DNA of 64,000 bases from contig CM019830.1 of NCBI GenBank assembly GCA_009763385.1, positions 94,924,649-94,988,648 on the forward strand, read 5' to 3'. This document shows, in pieces, positions 9,214-18,837 of the stretch. Every line of letters starts with the position of its first letter. Position 1 is the first letter of the stretch. Both the position numbers and the translations under genes were made by a program. The notes under the pieces are model-generated. The model ran no database searches, was not told the DNA's origin, and worked only from the letters and a program-made list of their open reading frames with translations. The stretch is from Coix lacryma-jobi var. lacryma-jobi. Taxonomy: Eukaryota; Streptophyta; Magnoliopsida; Poales; Poaceae.

Positions 9214-11895
9214 TTGGAGGACGTTTGGTTGGTGGATTCCGGTTGTTCGAGGCACATGACCGGAAACACCAAGTGGTTCTCCAGCCTTAGCCCGGTCGCC
9301 GGAAAGGAGTACATAACCTTCGGCGATAATAGTAAAGGTAAGGTATTGTCTCGTGGAACTGTGCGGGTTAATGAGCATTTTGTGTTGCGCGATGTTGCTC
9401 TTGTTTCTAACCTGCATTTTAACTTGCTTTCTGTTTCGCAACTTTTTGATGACGACTATGAGATTCGTTTTAAACCGAACCTTAGTCGCATCTTAGATCC
9501 TCAGGGCGATCTTGTATGTCTGATTTCGCCCTTTGGGAAAGTCTTTCGCGCGAATTTCTCGGAGTCGTTTGGATCTTCTCGCTGTCTTTTGGCTAGTCCT
9601 TCTTCTTCCAATCTTTGGAAGTGGCATAGGAGGCTCGGTCATTTAAGCTTCGACTTGCTTGCAAGACTTAGCTCACTTGGCCTAATCCGAGGATTGCCCA
9701 AGCTTTCGATGGAAAAGGATCTAGTTTGCCATTCTTGCAGACATGGGAAGATGGTTGCCGCACCCCACCATCCAGTGACTAAGGTCATGACCTCGCACCC
9801 CGGAGAGCTTTTACACATGGACCTTGTTGGTCCGGCTCGGGTGAGCTCGGTTGGTGGCAAGTGGTATGTTTTGGTTGTTGTTGATGACTTTTCGAGATAT
9901 TCGTGGGTCTTCTTTTTAGCCGAGAAGACCGAGACTTTCTTATTTGCTCGCAATCTGATTTTGCGTCTTCAGAACGAGTTCCCTTTGAACTCGATGCGAG
10001 CTATTAGAAGTGATAATGGTTCCGAATTTAAAAATTCGAACTTTGAGAAGTTTTGTAACCACCTTGGTTTGGAGCATCAGTTTTCTTCTCCCTACACACC
10101 GCCCCAAAATGGTGTTGTAGAGAGGAAGAATCGGACCCTTATTGAGATGGCCAGGACGATGCTCGATGAGCATAGGACTCCTAGGCGCTTTTGGGCCGAA
10201 GCTATGAACACTGCATGCTACATTTCGAATCGCATTTTTCTGAGAGCGTTTTTGAAGAAGACCTCTTATGAGTTGCGTTTTGGTCGCCAGCCCAAGGTGA
10301 GTTATTTTAGAGTCTTTGGTTGCCACTGTTTTATATTGAAAAAAGGCAACCTGGACAAGTTTGAGTCTCGTTCTTCTGACGGTGTGTTTTTGGGTTATGG
10401 CACTCACACTCGAGCTTATCGTGTACTTAACCTTGACACTAACCGAGTCATGGAGACATCAGATGTCACCTTCGACGAGACTCTTGTTTGTCCCTCTTCT
10501 CGTTTTGAGCGTGCAGGTGATCATGAGGTTGGAGAGCCTCTTTTCGATGACGAGGACGAGGGTGCTGAAGGTATAGATGATCCAGCACCCCCTCCACCTG
10601 CCGTGCCGCAAAGAGCGGCCTCGACGACGACTCCCGGCCCCGACACTTCTTCTTCCTGGGGGCCGTGGGATCCTCCACCTCGCGCAGTACCTTTTGTACC
10701 CGGGGTGGAACCAGCTGCTGTTGAGGGGGAGGTCACTTCTTCCCGGGAGGCGCCACGACATATCCAGCGCCAGCACCCCCCTGAACAGATGATCGGCGAC
10801 ATCGACGAGCGAGTTACTCGCTCCAGGTCACAGCACATCTCTCACTTCACTCACTCTGCGTTTGTTGCTAATTTTGAGCCCCGAGATGTTGGACACGCAT
10901 TGACGGATCCGGATTGGGTCAATGCCATGCATGAGGAGCTAGAGAACTTTGAGCGAAATCGGGTTTGGGTTCTAGTGCCACCACCTCCTGACTGTAAACC
11001 TATTGGGACAAAATGGGTATTTAAAAACAAGCAAGGAGAGGAGGGCCACATTGTGAGAAACAAGGCCCGGCTTGTAGCGAAGGGTTATAGTCAGAAGGAG
11101 GGGATAGATTACGAGGAGACCTTCGCTCCTGTAGCTCGTTTGGAGGCTATTAGGATACTCTTGGCTTATGCTGCATCCATGGGTTTCAAACTTTTTCAAA
11201 TGGATGTCAAGAGTGCCTTCTTAAACGGCTACATTGAGGAGGAGGTCTATGTCCTGCAACCCCCCGGTTTTGAAAATCCCAAGTTTCCAAACCATGTCTT
11301 TAAACTCCACAAAGCTTTGTATGGTTTGAAACAAGCCCCTAGAGCCTGGTATGAGAGATTAAAAACCTTTTTGCTAGCTAAGGGTTTTAAAATGGGATGT
11401 GTTGATAAAACGCTCTTTCTCCTCAAGCAAGGCAAAGATACTCTCTTGGTCCAAATTTACGTGGATGATATCATTTTCGGTGGTTCTTCTCACGCTTTGG
11501 TTGCCAAGTTTGCAGATACTATGAGCAGGGAGTTCGAGATGAGCATGATGGGCGAGCTGACATTCTTTCTCGGGTTGCAAATTAAGCAATCCCGGGAGGG
11601 GACGTTTGTGCACCAGGGCAAGTACACGAAGGACTTGCTGAAGCGATTCGATATGGGTGAGGCCAAGCCTCTTCCAACACCCATGTCAACGACAACTGCC
11701 CTGGATGCCGACACGGATGGAGAAGCAGTGGACCAGAAGGAGTACCGCAGCATGATTGGATCGCTGCTCTACCTGACGGCGACACGGCCGGACATTCAGT
11801 TCGCCGTGTGCTTGTGCGCGCTTTCAGGCTTCGCCACGCACTTCTCACCGTCAGGCGGTGAAGCGCATCTTCAGGTACCTTCGTTTCACGCCTGA
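9214..11895 (+). CDS. pol: E2 Pol: protease, integrase and RT (frameshifted before RNase H)
   Basis: It encodes protease, integrase and reverse transcriptase. The open frame starts after a TAG at 9202 and has no ATG before the protease motif; 9214 is a TTG codon (LEDVWLVDSG), so the real start is unclear. Residues 8-10 are the protease DSG. Residues about 135-185 hold the zinc module (WHRRLGHLS ... CHSCRHGK). The integrase core has D203 (HMDLVGPA), D267 (RSDNGSEF) and E303 (VVERKN), the D-D-35-E spacing. RT has FKNKQGEEG, MDVKSAFLNGY, LYGLKQAPRAWY and YVDD at 749-752. Compared with E1 and E6, about two bases of a GC run near 11816-11821 are missing, so this frame ends with unrelated residues at 11895 and RNase H continues in another frame. 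Confidence 0.93.
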   Translation: MEDVWLVDSGCSRHMTGNTKWFSSLSPVAGKEYITFGDNSKGKVLSRGTVRVNEHFVLRDVALVSNLHFNLLSVSQLFDDDYEIRFKPNLSRILDPQGDLVCLISPFGKVFRANFSESFGSSRCLLASPSSSNLWKWHRRLGHLSFDLLARLSSLGLIRGLPKLSMEKDLVCHSCRHGKMVAAPHHPVTKVMTSHPGELLHMDLVGPARVSSVGGKWYVLVVVDDFSRYSWVFFLAEKTETFLFARNLILRLQNEFPLNSMRAIRSDNGSEFKNSNFEKFCNHLGLEHQFSSPYTPPQNGVVERKNRTLIEMARTMLDEHRTPRRFWAEAMNTACYISNRIFLRAFLKKTSYELRFGRQPKVSYFRVFGCHCFILKKGNLDKFESRSSDGVFLGYGTHTRAYRVLNLDTNRVMETSDVTFDETLVCPSSRFERAGDHEVGEPLFDDEDEGAEGIDDPAPPPPAVPQRAASTTTPGPDTSSSWGPWDPPPRAVPFVPGVEPAAVEGEVTSSREAPRHIQRQHPPEQMIGDIDERVTRSRSQHISHFTHSAFVANFEPRDVGHALTDPDWVNAMHEELENFERNRVWVLVPPPPDCKPIGTKWVFKNKQGEEGHIVRNKARLVAKGYSQKEGIDYEETFAPVARLEAIRILLAYAASMGFKLFQMDVKSAFLNGYIEEEVYVLQPPGFENPKFPNHVFKLHKALYGLKQAPRAWYERLKTFLLAKGFKMGCVDKTLFLLKQGKDTLLVQIYVDDIIFGGSSHALVAKFADTMSREFEMSMMGELTFFLGLQIKQSREGTFVHQGKYTKDLLKRFDMGEAKPLPTPMSTTTALDADTDGEAVDQKEYRSMIGSLLYLTATRPDIQFAVCLCALSGFATHFSPSGGEAHLQVPSFHA

Positions 11896-12400
11896 GTTCG
11901 GGATTTGGTATTCTGCTTCTTCCACCCTCTCGCTTTGTGGCTTTTCTGATGCTGATTTTGCTGGTTGTCGCATTGAGCGCAAGTCCACTTCTGGGATTTG
12001 CCAGTTTATTGGGTCTTCTCTTGTGTCGTGGTCTTCTCGCAAGCAGTCTAGTGTCGCTCAGTCTACCACGGAGGCTGAATATGTTGCTGCGGCTAGCTGC
12101 TGTTCTCAGTTACTCTGGATGATGGCCACTTTGCGTGATTTCGGTTTGAGCTTTACTCGAGTTCCTTTGCTCTGTGACAGCACGAGTGCCATTAGCGTTG
12201 CTAAGAACCCCGTGCTTCACTCGAAAACCAAACACATTGATGTGCGCTTTCATTTCTTGCGAGACCACCAGGAGAAGGGTGATATCGACCTTCGCCATGT
12301 CGATACTCATCACCAATTGGCTGATATTTTCACCAAGCCTTTAGACGAATCAACCTTTAATAGGTTGAGGGGTGAACTTGGTGTGTGTTTCCCCTTTTAG
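11822..12400 (+). CDS. pol: E2 Pol: RNase H part in the shifted frame
   Basis: This is the end of pol in the frame reached after the small deletion near 11820. It begins with the RT/RNase H linker (QAVKRIFRYLRF-like) and continues through FSDADFAGC, TTEAEYVAA, STSAISVAKNP and HVDTHHQLADIFTKPLD to TAG at 12398-12400. The acidic residues expected for RNase H (D in SDADF, E in TEAEY, D in CDSTS) are present. It has no ATG of its own, so in this copy RNase H would be made only if the shift were bypassed. The deletion looks like loss of one CG unit, a simple mutation rather than a programmed shift. Confidence 0.9.
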   Translation, partial: FQASPRTSHRQAVKRIFRYLRFTPEFGIWYSASSTLSLCGFSDADFAGCRIERKSTSGICQFIGSSLVSWSSRKQSSVAQSTTEAEYVAAASCCSQLLWMMATLRDFGLSFTRVPLLCDSTSAISVAKNPVLHSKTKHIDVRFHFLRDHQEKGDIDLRHVDTHHQLADIFTKPLDESTFNRLRGELGVCFPF

Positions 12401-13599
12401 ATGGGGGAAGCATTTTGAGATGTATCATAGACTGACTCTTTTATTTTGAGGCTCTTTTCTTTTGAGTCTCTTGAGTCTTTCCAATTGGTATCTTCTTTCT
12501 TTCAGTTTTGTGTCGGGCATACGCATTTACATTCTGAGCCTCATGTCTATGTTCACTAGAATGTAATTATGCTCTTGTTAGTATTGCTCCGATACTTATG
12601 ATGACGCTTGTAGCTTATGCTCTTTCTGATCACTGTTACATGTTATGAGCGAGCTATTTTTGAAATGGTGAATTATGCCTAATGTATATAAATCTGAAAA
12701 TGTTCACCATTGAGATATGCAACTAGCATGTGTAGGATGTGTTGAGTCCATTCCTGCTTTTCATATATGCTAGGTTGCTATGTCTCTAGTTCTGAGTCAT
12801 TCACTTGCTTGGTTGTTCATAACTTGCTTAAAATCTGAACCAAGTATTGTTGAATTGAAAAGATCGAGATGGGATTGCTTGTCAACACCTCATGGTATTG
12901 AGACTGTTTCTCATTGCAGCTTGAGTTAAACTTGAGCCATGTAGTGTATGACCGAAACCGTTGCTTTAAGCTTCTGATTGCTTCGGCATAGGCTTCGCAC
13001 GGTTGAAAAGTTAGGCAATGACAAGCTTTCAACCTCTCGCTATCACATGCCAAAAATGAACTTGTGAATTCTTTTACCGCTGCAACTCCGATATGAATTT
13101 GAAATCACAAGTATATGCTTCATTCCTATGCATGATGATTGAACTTTGCTAGGGGTAGTTCACCTTGTATATATGCTTAGCACTTGTTTGGATTCCTTCT
13201 ATACATGTCTAGTGCTATTTTGATGGTGACTGTCCTTTTGGCTTAAAACTGCTCCCATGCTCATATGCTTCATATTTCGTATAAGTGATCAGTCTGAGCC
13301 TTTGCTTTTTGAGTGCTTAATTGAGATGTTGGAGCTATACTGATTAGAGCATCTTTGCACTCTTTTGACTATATACTTGAAGCTCCTAACTTGCATTTTG
13401 ACTTCATATGCATTTTGGAAGGAGATCTTGTGTTCAGGGGGAGTTTCTGTGAAGGGAGTTGCTTCTCCGATACCTTTTGGCCTTGATAAGTGCATTTTCA
13501 ACTAGGGGGAGAAATTTATGAAAATCATATGCTCCTGTGTTGATCAACTAAGGGGAGAATCATTTGTCCTAGTTGCTTGCATTTGTCGAGGGGGAGTTT

Positions 13600-13929
13600 G
13601 CTAGTTGTGTTGAGCCGTTGCCTCTGTCTTGAGGGACTAGCAAACGTTCCTAGCTTTCATAAGCTTTTTCATTTGGCTTTCAATTGGTATCGTCTGGTGT
13701 GTTTTCCCATTTGGTTTGGGTTGATTTCCAATTGGTTCGGAGTGATTTTCTTGCTAGTTGTGTTGAGCCTCTGTGCCTCTATCTTGAGGGACTAGCATTT
13801 TGCTTCTGTTGTCCTCCGATCTTCAATTGGTATCTGCTAGCGGTGTTGAGCCTGTTCTACCTCTTCTTGAGGGCTAGCTTTGCTTTGCTTGGTTGCGTCG
13901 AGCCGTTGCCCATGTCTTTGGGGACCAAG
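13600..13929 (+). repeat. PBS-like/hairpin module in the E2 3' UTR
   Basis: Four imperfect units form stems: GCTAGT...ACTAGC (13600-13641 and 13753-13796), GCTAGC...GCTAGC (13836-13878) and CTTGGT...ACCAAG (13888-13929). Each encloses a TGTTGAGCC- or CGTCGAGCC-type loop followed by a CTCTTGAGGG-type stretch. Between the units stand TTCAATTGGTATCG (13679-13692), CAATTGGTTCGGAG (13729-13742) and TTCAATTGGTATC (13822-13834), which copy the LTR end plus PBS. Confidence 0.88.
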
Positions 13930-14065
13930 TTTTTCGCTTCATCCACTTGACCTTCTTTGGCTTTTGTTAGGCTTTTGGGTCATTTGGTTGGGTTTTCTCT
14001 TCCCACTCCTTCCTTCCTCCTTCTTCTTATTCATGATTTGTTGTGGAGTTGACAATGCACTCACC

Positions 14066-14076
14066 AAGGGGGAGAT
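14066..14076 (+). other. E2 polypurine tract
   Basis: AAGGGGGAGAT lies directly before the TG of the 3' LTR, as expected for the plus-strand primer of reverse transcription. Confidence 0.93.
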
Positions 14077-16211
14077 TGCGGATACATGGGTGTATGCCGA
14101 GTCTCTGTGTGATGAGTGATTGTCAACGGAGATGATGCGCATGTTCTTTGGCTTGTGTTGTGCAGGTGTCGAGCACGGAGACAGTGATCGATGGCGGGTG
14201 AAGGTCAAGTTGCGACGTGCCGTGCCGACGGACCGGGCGCGATGAAGGATGGGCGTGCCGTGCGGCGGACGTGCCATGCCGATGTATCGGACGGTGAAGG
14301 GCGGACGTGGACTTGGACTGATGGACTGGAGGCCGGAGGATCAGCTGTGGTGGCTGGCAGCCTGCGACAGCGACAAGCGGAGAAGTGCGATCATGTCGGT
14401 GGAAGGGGTGCACAGGCGGTGCATCCCCTCTTCCGACGCCGGTTTGTTGGTAGAGCCCGGGAAAAACCAACGGTGGACGGTTTCCAGGTTTGGGCCTCAA
14501 AACCTGGGTGCTGGGTTTCCAGGTTGAGCCACAAAACCTGGGCGTGACGGTTTCCAGGTTGAGCCTCAAAACCTGGGCGTGGGCCGGTTTCCGAGTTTGG
14601 GCCTCAAAACTCGGGCGCTACGGGTTTCCGAGTTTGGGCCACAAAACTCGGGTTGGAGGCTGGTTTCCCGGTTTGGGCCTCAAAACCGGGGGCTGATGGA
14701 AAAGGCTGGTTTCCCGGTTTGGGCCACAAAACCGGGGGTGCAGAGTGGTGGCGGCACGTGGCGGCGATCTGAAGGTTGCGTGGAGGCGACGCGGAAGACC
14801 GTGCGGGCGTGGCCGTCGGATCTACCTACCACCAGCGGGTGGACTAGAATAGCCTTAGGGTTAGGCTGGTCCGCTCTGTAAATACAGTAGTGAGGGGTAG
14901 AGTAGGAAATAGACTTAGGCTAGGTTAGTATAAGTAGTCCAGGGGAGACACCCTCCTCCCTATCTCAGTTAGCGCAGTCATTTGCTTCCTAGCATTAGGG
15001 TTTCCACTCTCCCACACCCCTGCTTTAGCTAGTTGAGATCCGCAGAGAGACTCCACTCTGTGTACTGTTGATTTGAGGAAGTGAGGCCGTATCCTCACCT
15101 TGGAGCACTGATCGGTGTCATGATTCGCGTCCTTGATTCGAGTTCGTGGGTGTGATTCGCGTTTTCCTTGTGTTCTTCGCGGAATCCTTTTCTCCACGAT
15201 TTTTCCGTCGCTTGATCTTTTTGCTCGGTTCATCGTTTGCGATTCCGTTTGAACCAAGTTGTTCTAGATCGTGAGGCACTCCTTTCCACCGAAGGAATTG
15301 ATCTCAAACCTCACGGTCTAGGAGATCGAACGATTTTCGTTTTGGATCGTGTTCTTGCTCCCTTGCCTCGATTTTTCTCGATTCACCGATTTGAAGTTAG
15401 GTTCGAGCCATGATCTCTTAGGAGCAGCTCACTAACATCCTTGTGACTCCTCAAAACGAATCCCAAGCCTAGAGCAATTGATTCGGAGGAGATCGGGTTG
15501 AACCGAGAATTTCTGCGCTGTTTTCGGGGGCATCGGACGCTCGTGTTCTTGGCATCGGACGCTGACCCGAGTAGCATCGGACGCGCCGTTGCCACGTGTC
15601 AGTTTCTGTGCTTTTAAAGGGGCATCGGACGCTGGCATCGGACGCTACAGTGCTGCGTCCGATGGTCATGCAGTGAGGTTCCAGAAACCCTCATTTTGCA
15701 TCGGACGCGTCCGTTGTCAGGGCATCGGACGCGCAAGCCCATCGAACGGGTTCATCGGACGCTCTTGCCCTAACCACCGGACGCTCCGTTGTCCATCGGA
15801 CGCGTCCGAGGGTTGAGCATCGGACGCTGAGGGTTCACTGTAGCCAGCATCCGATGGCTATGCAGTAAGGTTCCTGAGAGGCACTATTTGCATCGGACGC
15901 GTCCGACGCTTGGACATCGGACACTGCCAGCGTCCGATGCTGCTGTGACTGCGCAGTTTCGTTCGCTGTTTGTTCGTGCGTTCTCGGATTTGGTTTCCGT
16001 CTTTTGCGTTGGCCTTCTAGAGTTGTGTAGTGTCCCGCTGTACTTCTAGGAAGCATCCACCCTACATCTAGGGTCGTGGACACTAGCAACCCCTAGGGTT
16101 TGCTTTTGAGGTTGATTCTTGGGACAGTGGCTACTAGTTTCCGTAAGGAAATTTTAAAGCTCCCATTCACCCCCCCCTCTGGTCGCTTTTGGTTAGCTTC
16201 TCGGTCCTTCA
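14077..16211 (+). repeat. E2 3' LTR
   Basis: It is a copy of the 5' LTR shifted by 9810 bases. By eye I find six transitions (for example near 14397, 15745, 15846, 15874, 15929 and 16091) and one extra C in the C run near 16171. It carries the hairpin array (14482-14738), the TATA-like box (14929-14936) and the CATCGGACGC array (15538-15941). It ends CGGTCCTTCA at 16211. Confidence 0.96.
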
Positions 16212-18774
16212 ACGGAAAACCTCCAAACTGATCAACTTGTCCCATTTGAGCAAAGCGATCACCACCATACTGAAAAGGTGGTCCGCTATGGGACTGAGCA
16301 GCAAAGCCTCTTACACCCGGCTCACAGTCATATTGAGGACGACCGGAACCACGACGGGCAGGACCACCACCCCGTGGTCTAGCTGCCTGGGGCCTAGCAA
16401 CCTGAGGGGGTGCACCTCCAGGTCTAGCGCTCTGCCTCTGAACTCCCCTACCTTGCACACTATGGAGAGAGTGGTGCCTGGCCTGGTTGTTCAGCTCCAA
16501 CTCCTTCCTAGCGTCTCTCTTCCTCCGAAAGCAAAACTCAGCTAGGTGACCCTCACGGTGACAGTACTTGCACTCAAACCTCATCACTCTCTTGGGTTGT
16601 TGGTTCCTAAGGTTGCGAGGGTTGTTCACTCTGGCTGGCTGCTTGCCTCTCGGAAGGGGATCACTAGAGACATCAGGAAGGGTGTCAAGTGTGTTCCTAA
16701 GATGGTTAGGTTTAGGTACCCACACTTGCTTGCAAGGTGGAGCCTTGGGAGGTTCATCAAGGATACCATCCTTGGTGATAGGCTTGGGAGGCTCAGGTGG
16801 GGTGATCTTGGTAAGCTTAGGGATAGCGGATGGCTTCTCACTCGGGTTCACTCCGCTAAACTCATCGATCTTGCCAAAGATACTAGCGCCCTTCCCACCG
16901 GAAGCAAAGCCTACTCCCGAGCAATCAGTTGCCCTCTTGAACTGACTGATCATCATGCCCAACTGTGGCTCACTACATGACACCCAACTCAGGATGGACC
17001 GAAGGTATGTGTTTTCCTCCTCGGTTTGCATCCTGTCATGTCGACAGTTGGCAATCTCAAGCTCCATCCCCACACATCGCTCACATGGAGCGGACAAGGT
17101 GCTAACTGAGCTGGCCTTCATGGCTTCAGCAAGCTTGGCACTAACTTCTGCCAACTCAATTTGCAAGTCCGGACAAGACTTGCACGCACCCAACAAAGAA
17201 GGTCTTGCCTTCACTTCCTCCAGCTCCTTCAGGGAGGGACACTCTTTGCAATCACCCACCAAGTCTAGCCTACTCTTCAGCTCATGATACACCTCAATCA
17301 AAGAGGCATACTTGGTTTGCAAGGTGGCAAAGTTAGTCATATGCATCGTGCACTCCTCACACTCCTCCACGTCGGTCACCTTCACCTCGGTCTTAGCAAA
17401 CTCAAGTGCCTCATTCATCTTAGCCTTAAACTCATTGCGCTCTCGGATAGCTCGCTTGAGTTGCTTGTCTTGACCGAGAACTATGTCGATAAGAGAATTG
17501 CGCTCACCAGTAAGACGATCAACAAGAGAGGAGTTTGATACCTCGGAAGCATCGTCGTCGTCATCGTCATCGGTGTCGGCATCCTTTGCCTAGCACTTGG
17601 AGTCCTCTTCGTCCAGGGCCATGGTGCACAAGCCCTTGGAGGAGTGGCCGAAGAAGCAGAGTCCGGTGAAGCGTTCTTCTGTCTTGTGCACGGACCCATC
17701 GTCGCTGGAGTCGCCGTCGGAGGTCTTCTCGCCATCGCTGATTGTGGCGAGGAAGGTGCGCCGACCGGCGTCGAAAGCCTTCTCCATGTCCTCCCGGCGA
17801 TAGCTGCCCTTCTTCTTCTTCCCGGCCTTGTTCTCCGGCTTGCCCTTGCGCTTGGAGTTGTGGTTCTTGCCGGGGAAGCTCTTGTCGTTCTTGGGACAGT
17901 TTGCCATGAAATGGTCTAGATCACCACACATGTAGCAGCCCTCGCGTGCGCCACCACGCCGGCGATTCAGGCGGTTCTTGGGAAACCGTGAGAACCGGGT
18001 GATGACGAGGGCGAGCTCGTCGTCTCCAAACACCTCCAACTGCTCCTCCGTGACTGTAAGCAAAGAAGACAAAGAAAACAGAGGAGGTGAAGCGTCAGCA
18101 GAGAAGATCGATCCACCAGTGCCTGAGACCAAAGCCATGGTATGTGAAGATGGGTTCTTCAGCTTGGCCTGAGTCAGGTGATCGATCTCGGTGGACTTGA
18201 GCTTGTTGAACAGCTCGTCCACGGTGAGGGTGTCAAAGGATGGAGACTCTATGATGGTCGACACCTTCACCTCCCATACCCTCCGATCCAGGGCGTATAG
18301 CAACTTGAGAGCCCTCTCATGATCGTCATAGGGTAGGTTAGCCCGATTTGCACGCATCTTGTTCACAATCGTTTGGAAACGAGCGAACATGGCGTCAATC
18401 GTTCCTCCCTCCAACTGAACAAAGTTCTCGTACTCTCGCTTGTAGGTCTCGAAGAGTCTGGTCTTGACCTGAGCGGTCCCCTCGTGATAGCTCTGAAGCT
18501 TCACCCAGATCTCTCGTGTCGTCTCAAGCTCAGAGACACGCTCGAACTCAGGAAGGGAGATGCTGGCCAAAAGAGCATTACAAGCCTTGGAGTTGGCCTC
18601 GTGCTGGTCAATCTGGATCTGACCCACACGAGCTGCAAGGACTACGTACTTAGCATTCTCGCATATTTCCTAGACAGAAGATCCGATGCTGTTGACATAA
18701 GCACACATCCGAATCTTTCAATAGGGATAGTTCGTCCCATCGAAATAAGGAGCCTTGTCGTTCCCTCGATCCAT
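16212..18774 (-). pseudogene. gag: E1 gag, N-terminal and central part
   Basis: The frame starts at an ATG at 18774 (MDRGNDKAPYFDGTNY) in the same context as E2 gag. It carries the gag core (RLFETYKREYENF, HERALKLLYALDRRVW), a CCHC knuckle (CYMCGDLDHFMANC), the charged coiled-coil region and a second knuckle (CKYCHREGHLAEFC) before a basic tail. In-frame stops stand at 18718-18720 and 18670-18672 (both at tryptophan positions of E2) and at about 17590. There is no frameshift. At 16216 the frame is cut by E2 and it resumes at 4261. Bases 16212-16216 are the right copy of the ACGGA duplication. Protein identity with E2 gag is moderate, so E1 and E2 are different families of the same lineage. 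Confidence 0.9.
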
Positions 18775-18823
18775 GTCGCCCTTAGGATCCGAAACTGATT
18801 AAGGTAGAGAAGATCCTTAACCG

Positions 18824-18835
18824 GCTCCGATACCA
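18824..18835 (-). other. E1 primer-binding site
   Basis: The complement reads TGGTATCGGAGC, two bases from the LTR end, exactly as in E2. The region from 18775 to 18823 is a short leader with no gene. Confidence 0.92.
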
Positions 18836-18837
18836 AT

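Larger units (their letters stand above)
12401..14076 (+). other. E2 3' UTR with multiple PPT-like tracts
   Basis: A 1.68-kb stretch without coding capacity. It carries G-rich tracts of the form AGGGGGAG at about 13436, 13504, 13551 (AGGGGAG) and 13589, besides the true PPT at 14066-14076; repeated PPTs are a known Sirevirus hallmark. It also carries LTR-end/PBS-like words (12482, 13679, 13729, 13822) and four covarying hairpins (13600-13929). The same layout recurs in E6. Confidence 0.9.
4267..16211 (+). mobile_element. E2: complete, young Copia/Sirevirus LTR retrotransposon
   Basis: An 11.9-kb element with LTRs of 2134 and 2135 bp, both TG...CA, and a perfect 5-bp TSD. The internal order is PBS, gag (6464-9199), pol (9214-12400), a long 3' UTR with several PPT-like tracts, and the PPT. 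Copia order (integrase before RT), an initiator-Met-like PBS, a 911-residue gag with two zinc knuckles and multiplied PPTs are features of Sireviruses (family knowledge). By eye the LTRs differ by about six transitions and one C-run indel, so insertion was very recent. Gag is open; pol carries one frameshift near 11820, so E2 may depend on another copy for RNase H. Confidence 0.96.

Noticed and set aside
11810..11900. Programmed frameshift between RT and RNase H in E2
   Set aside because: E1 and E6 are in one frame here, and the change is a simple loss in a GC run; no slippery site is shared.
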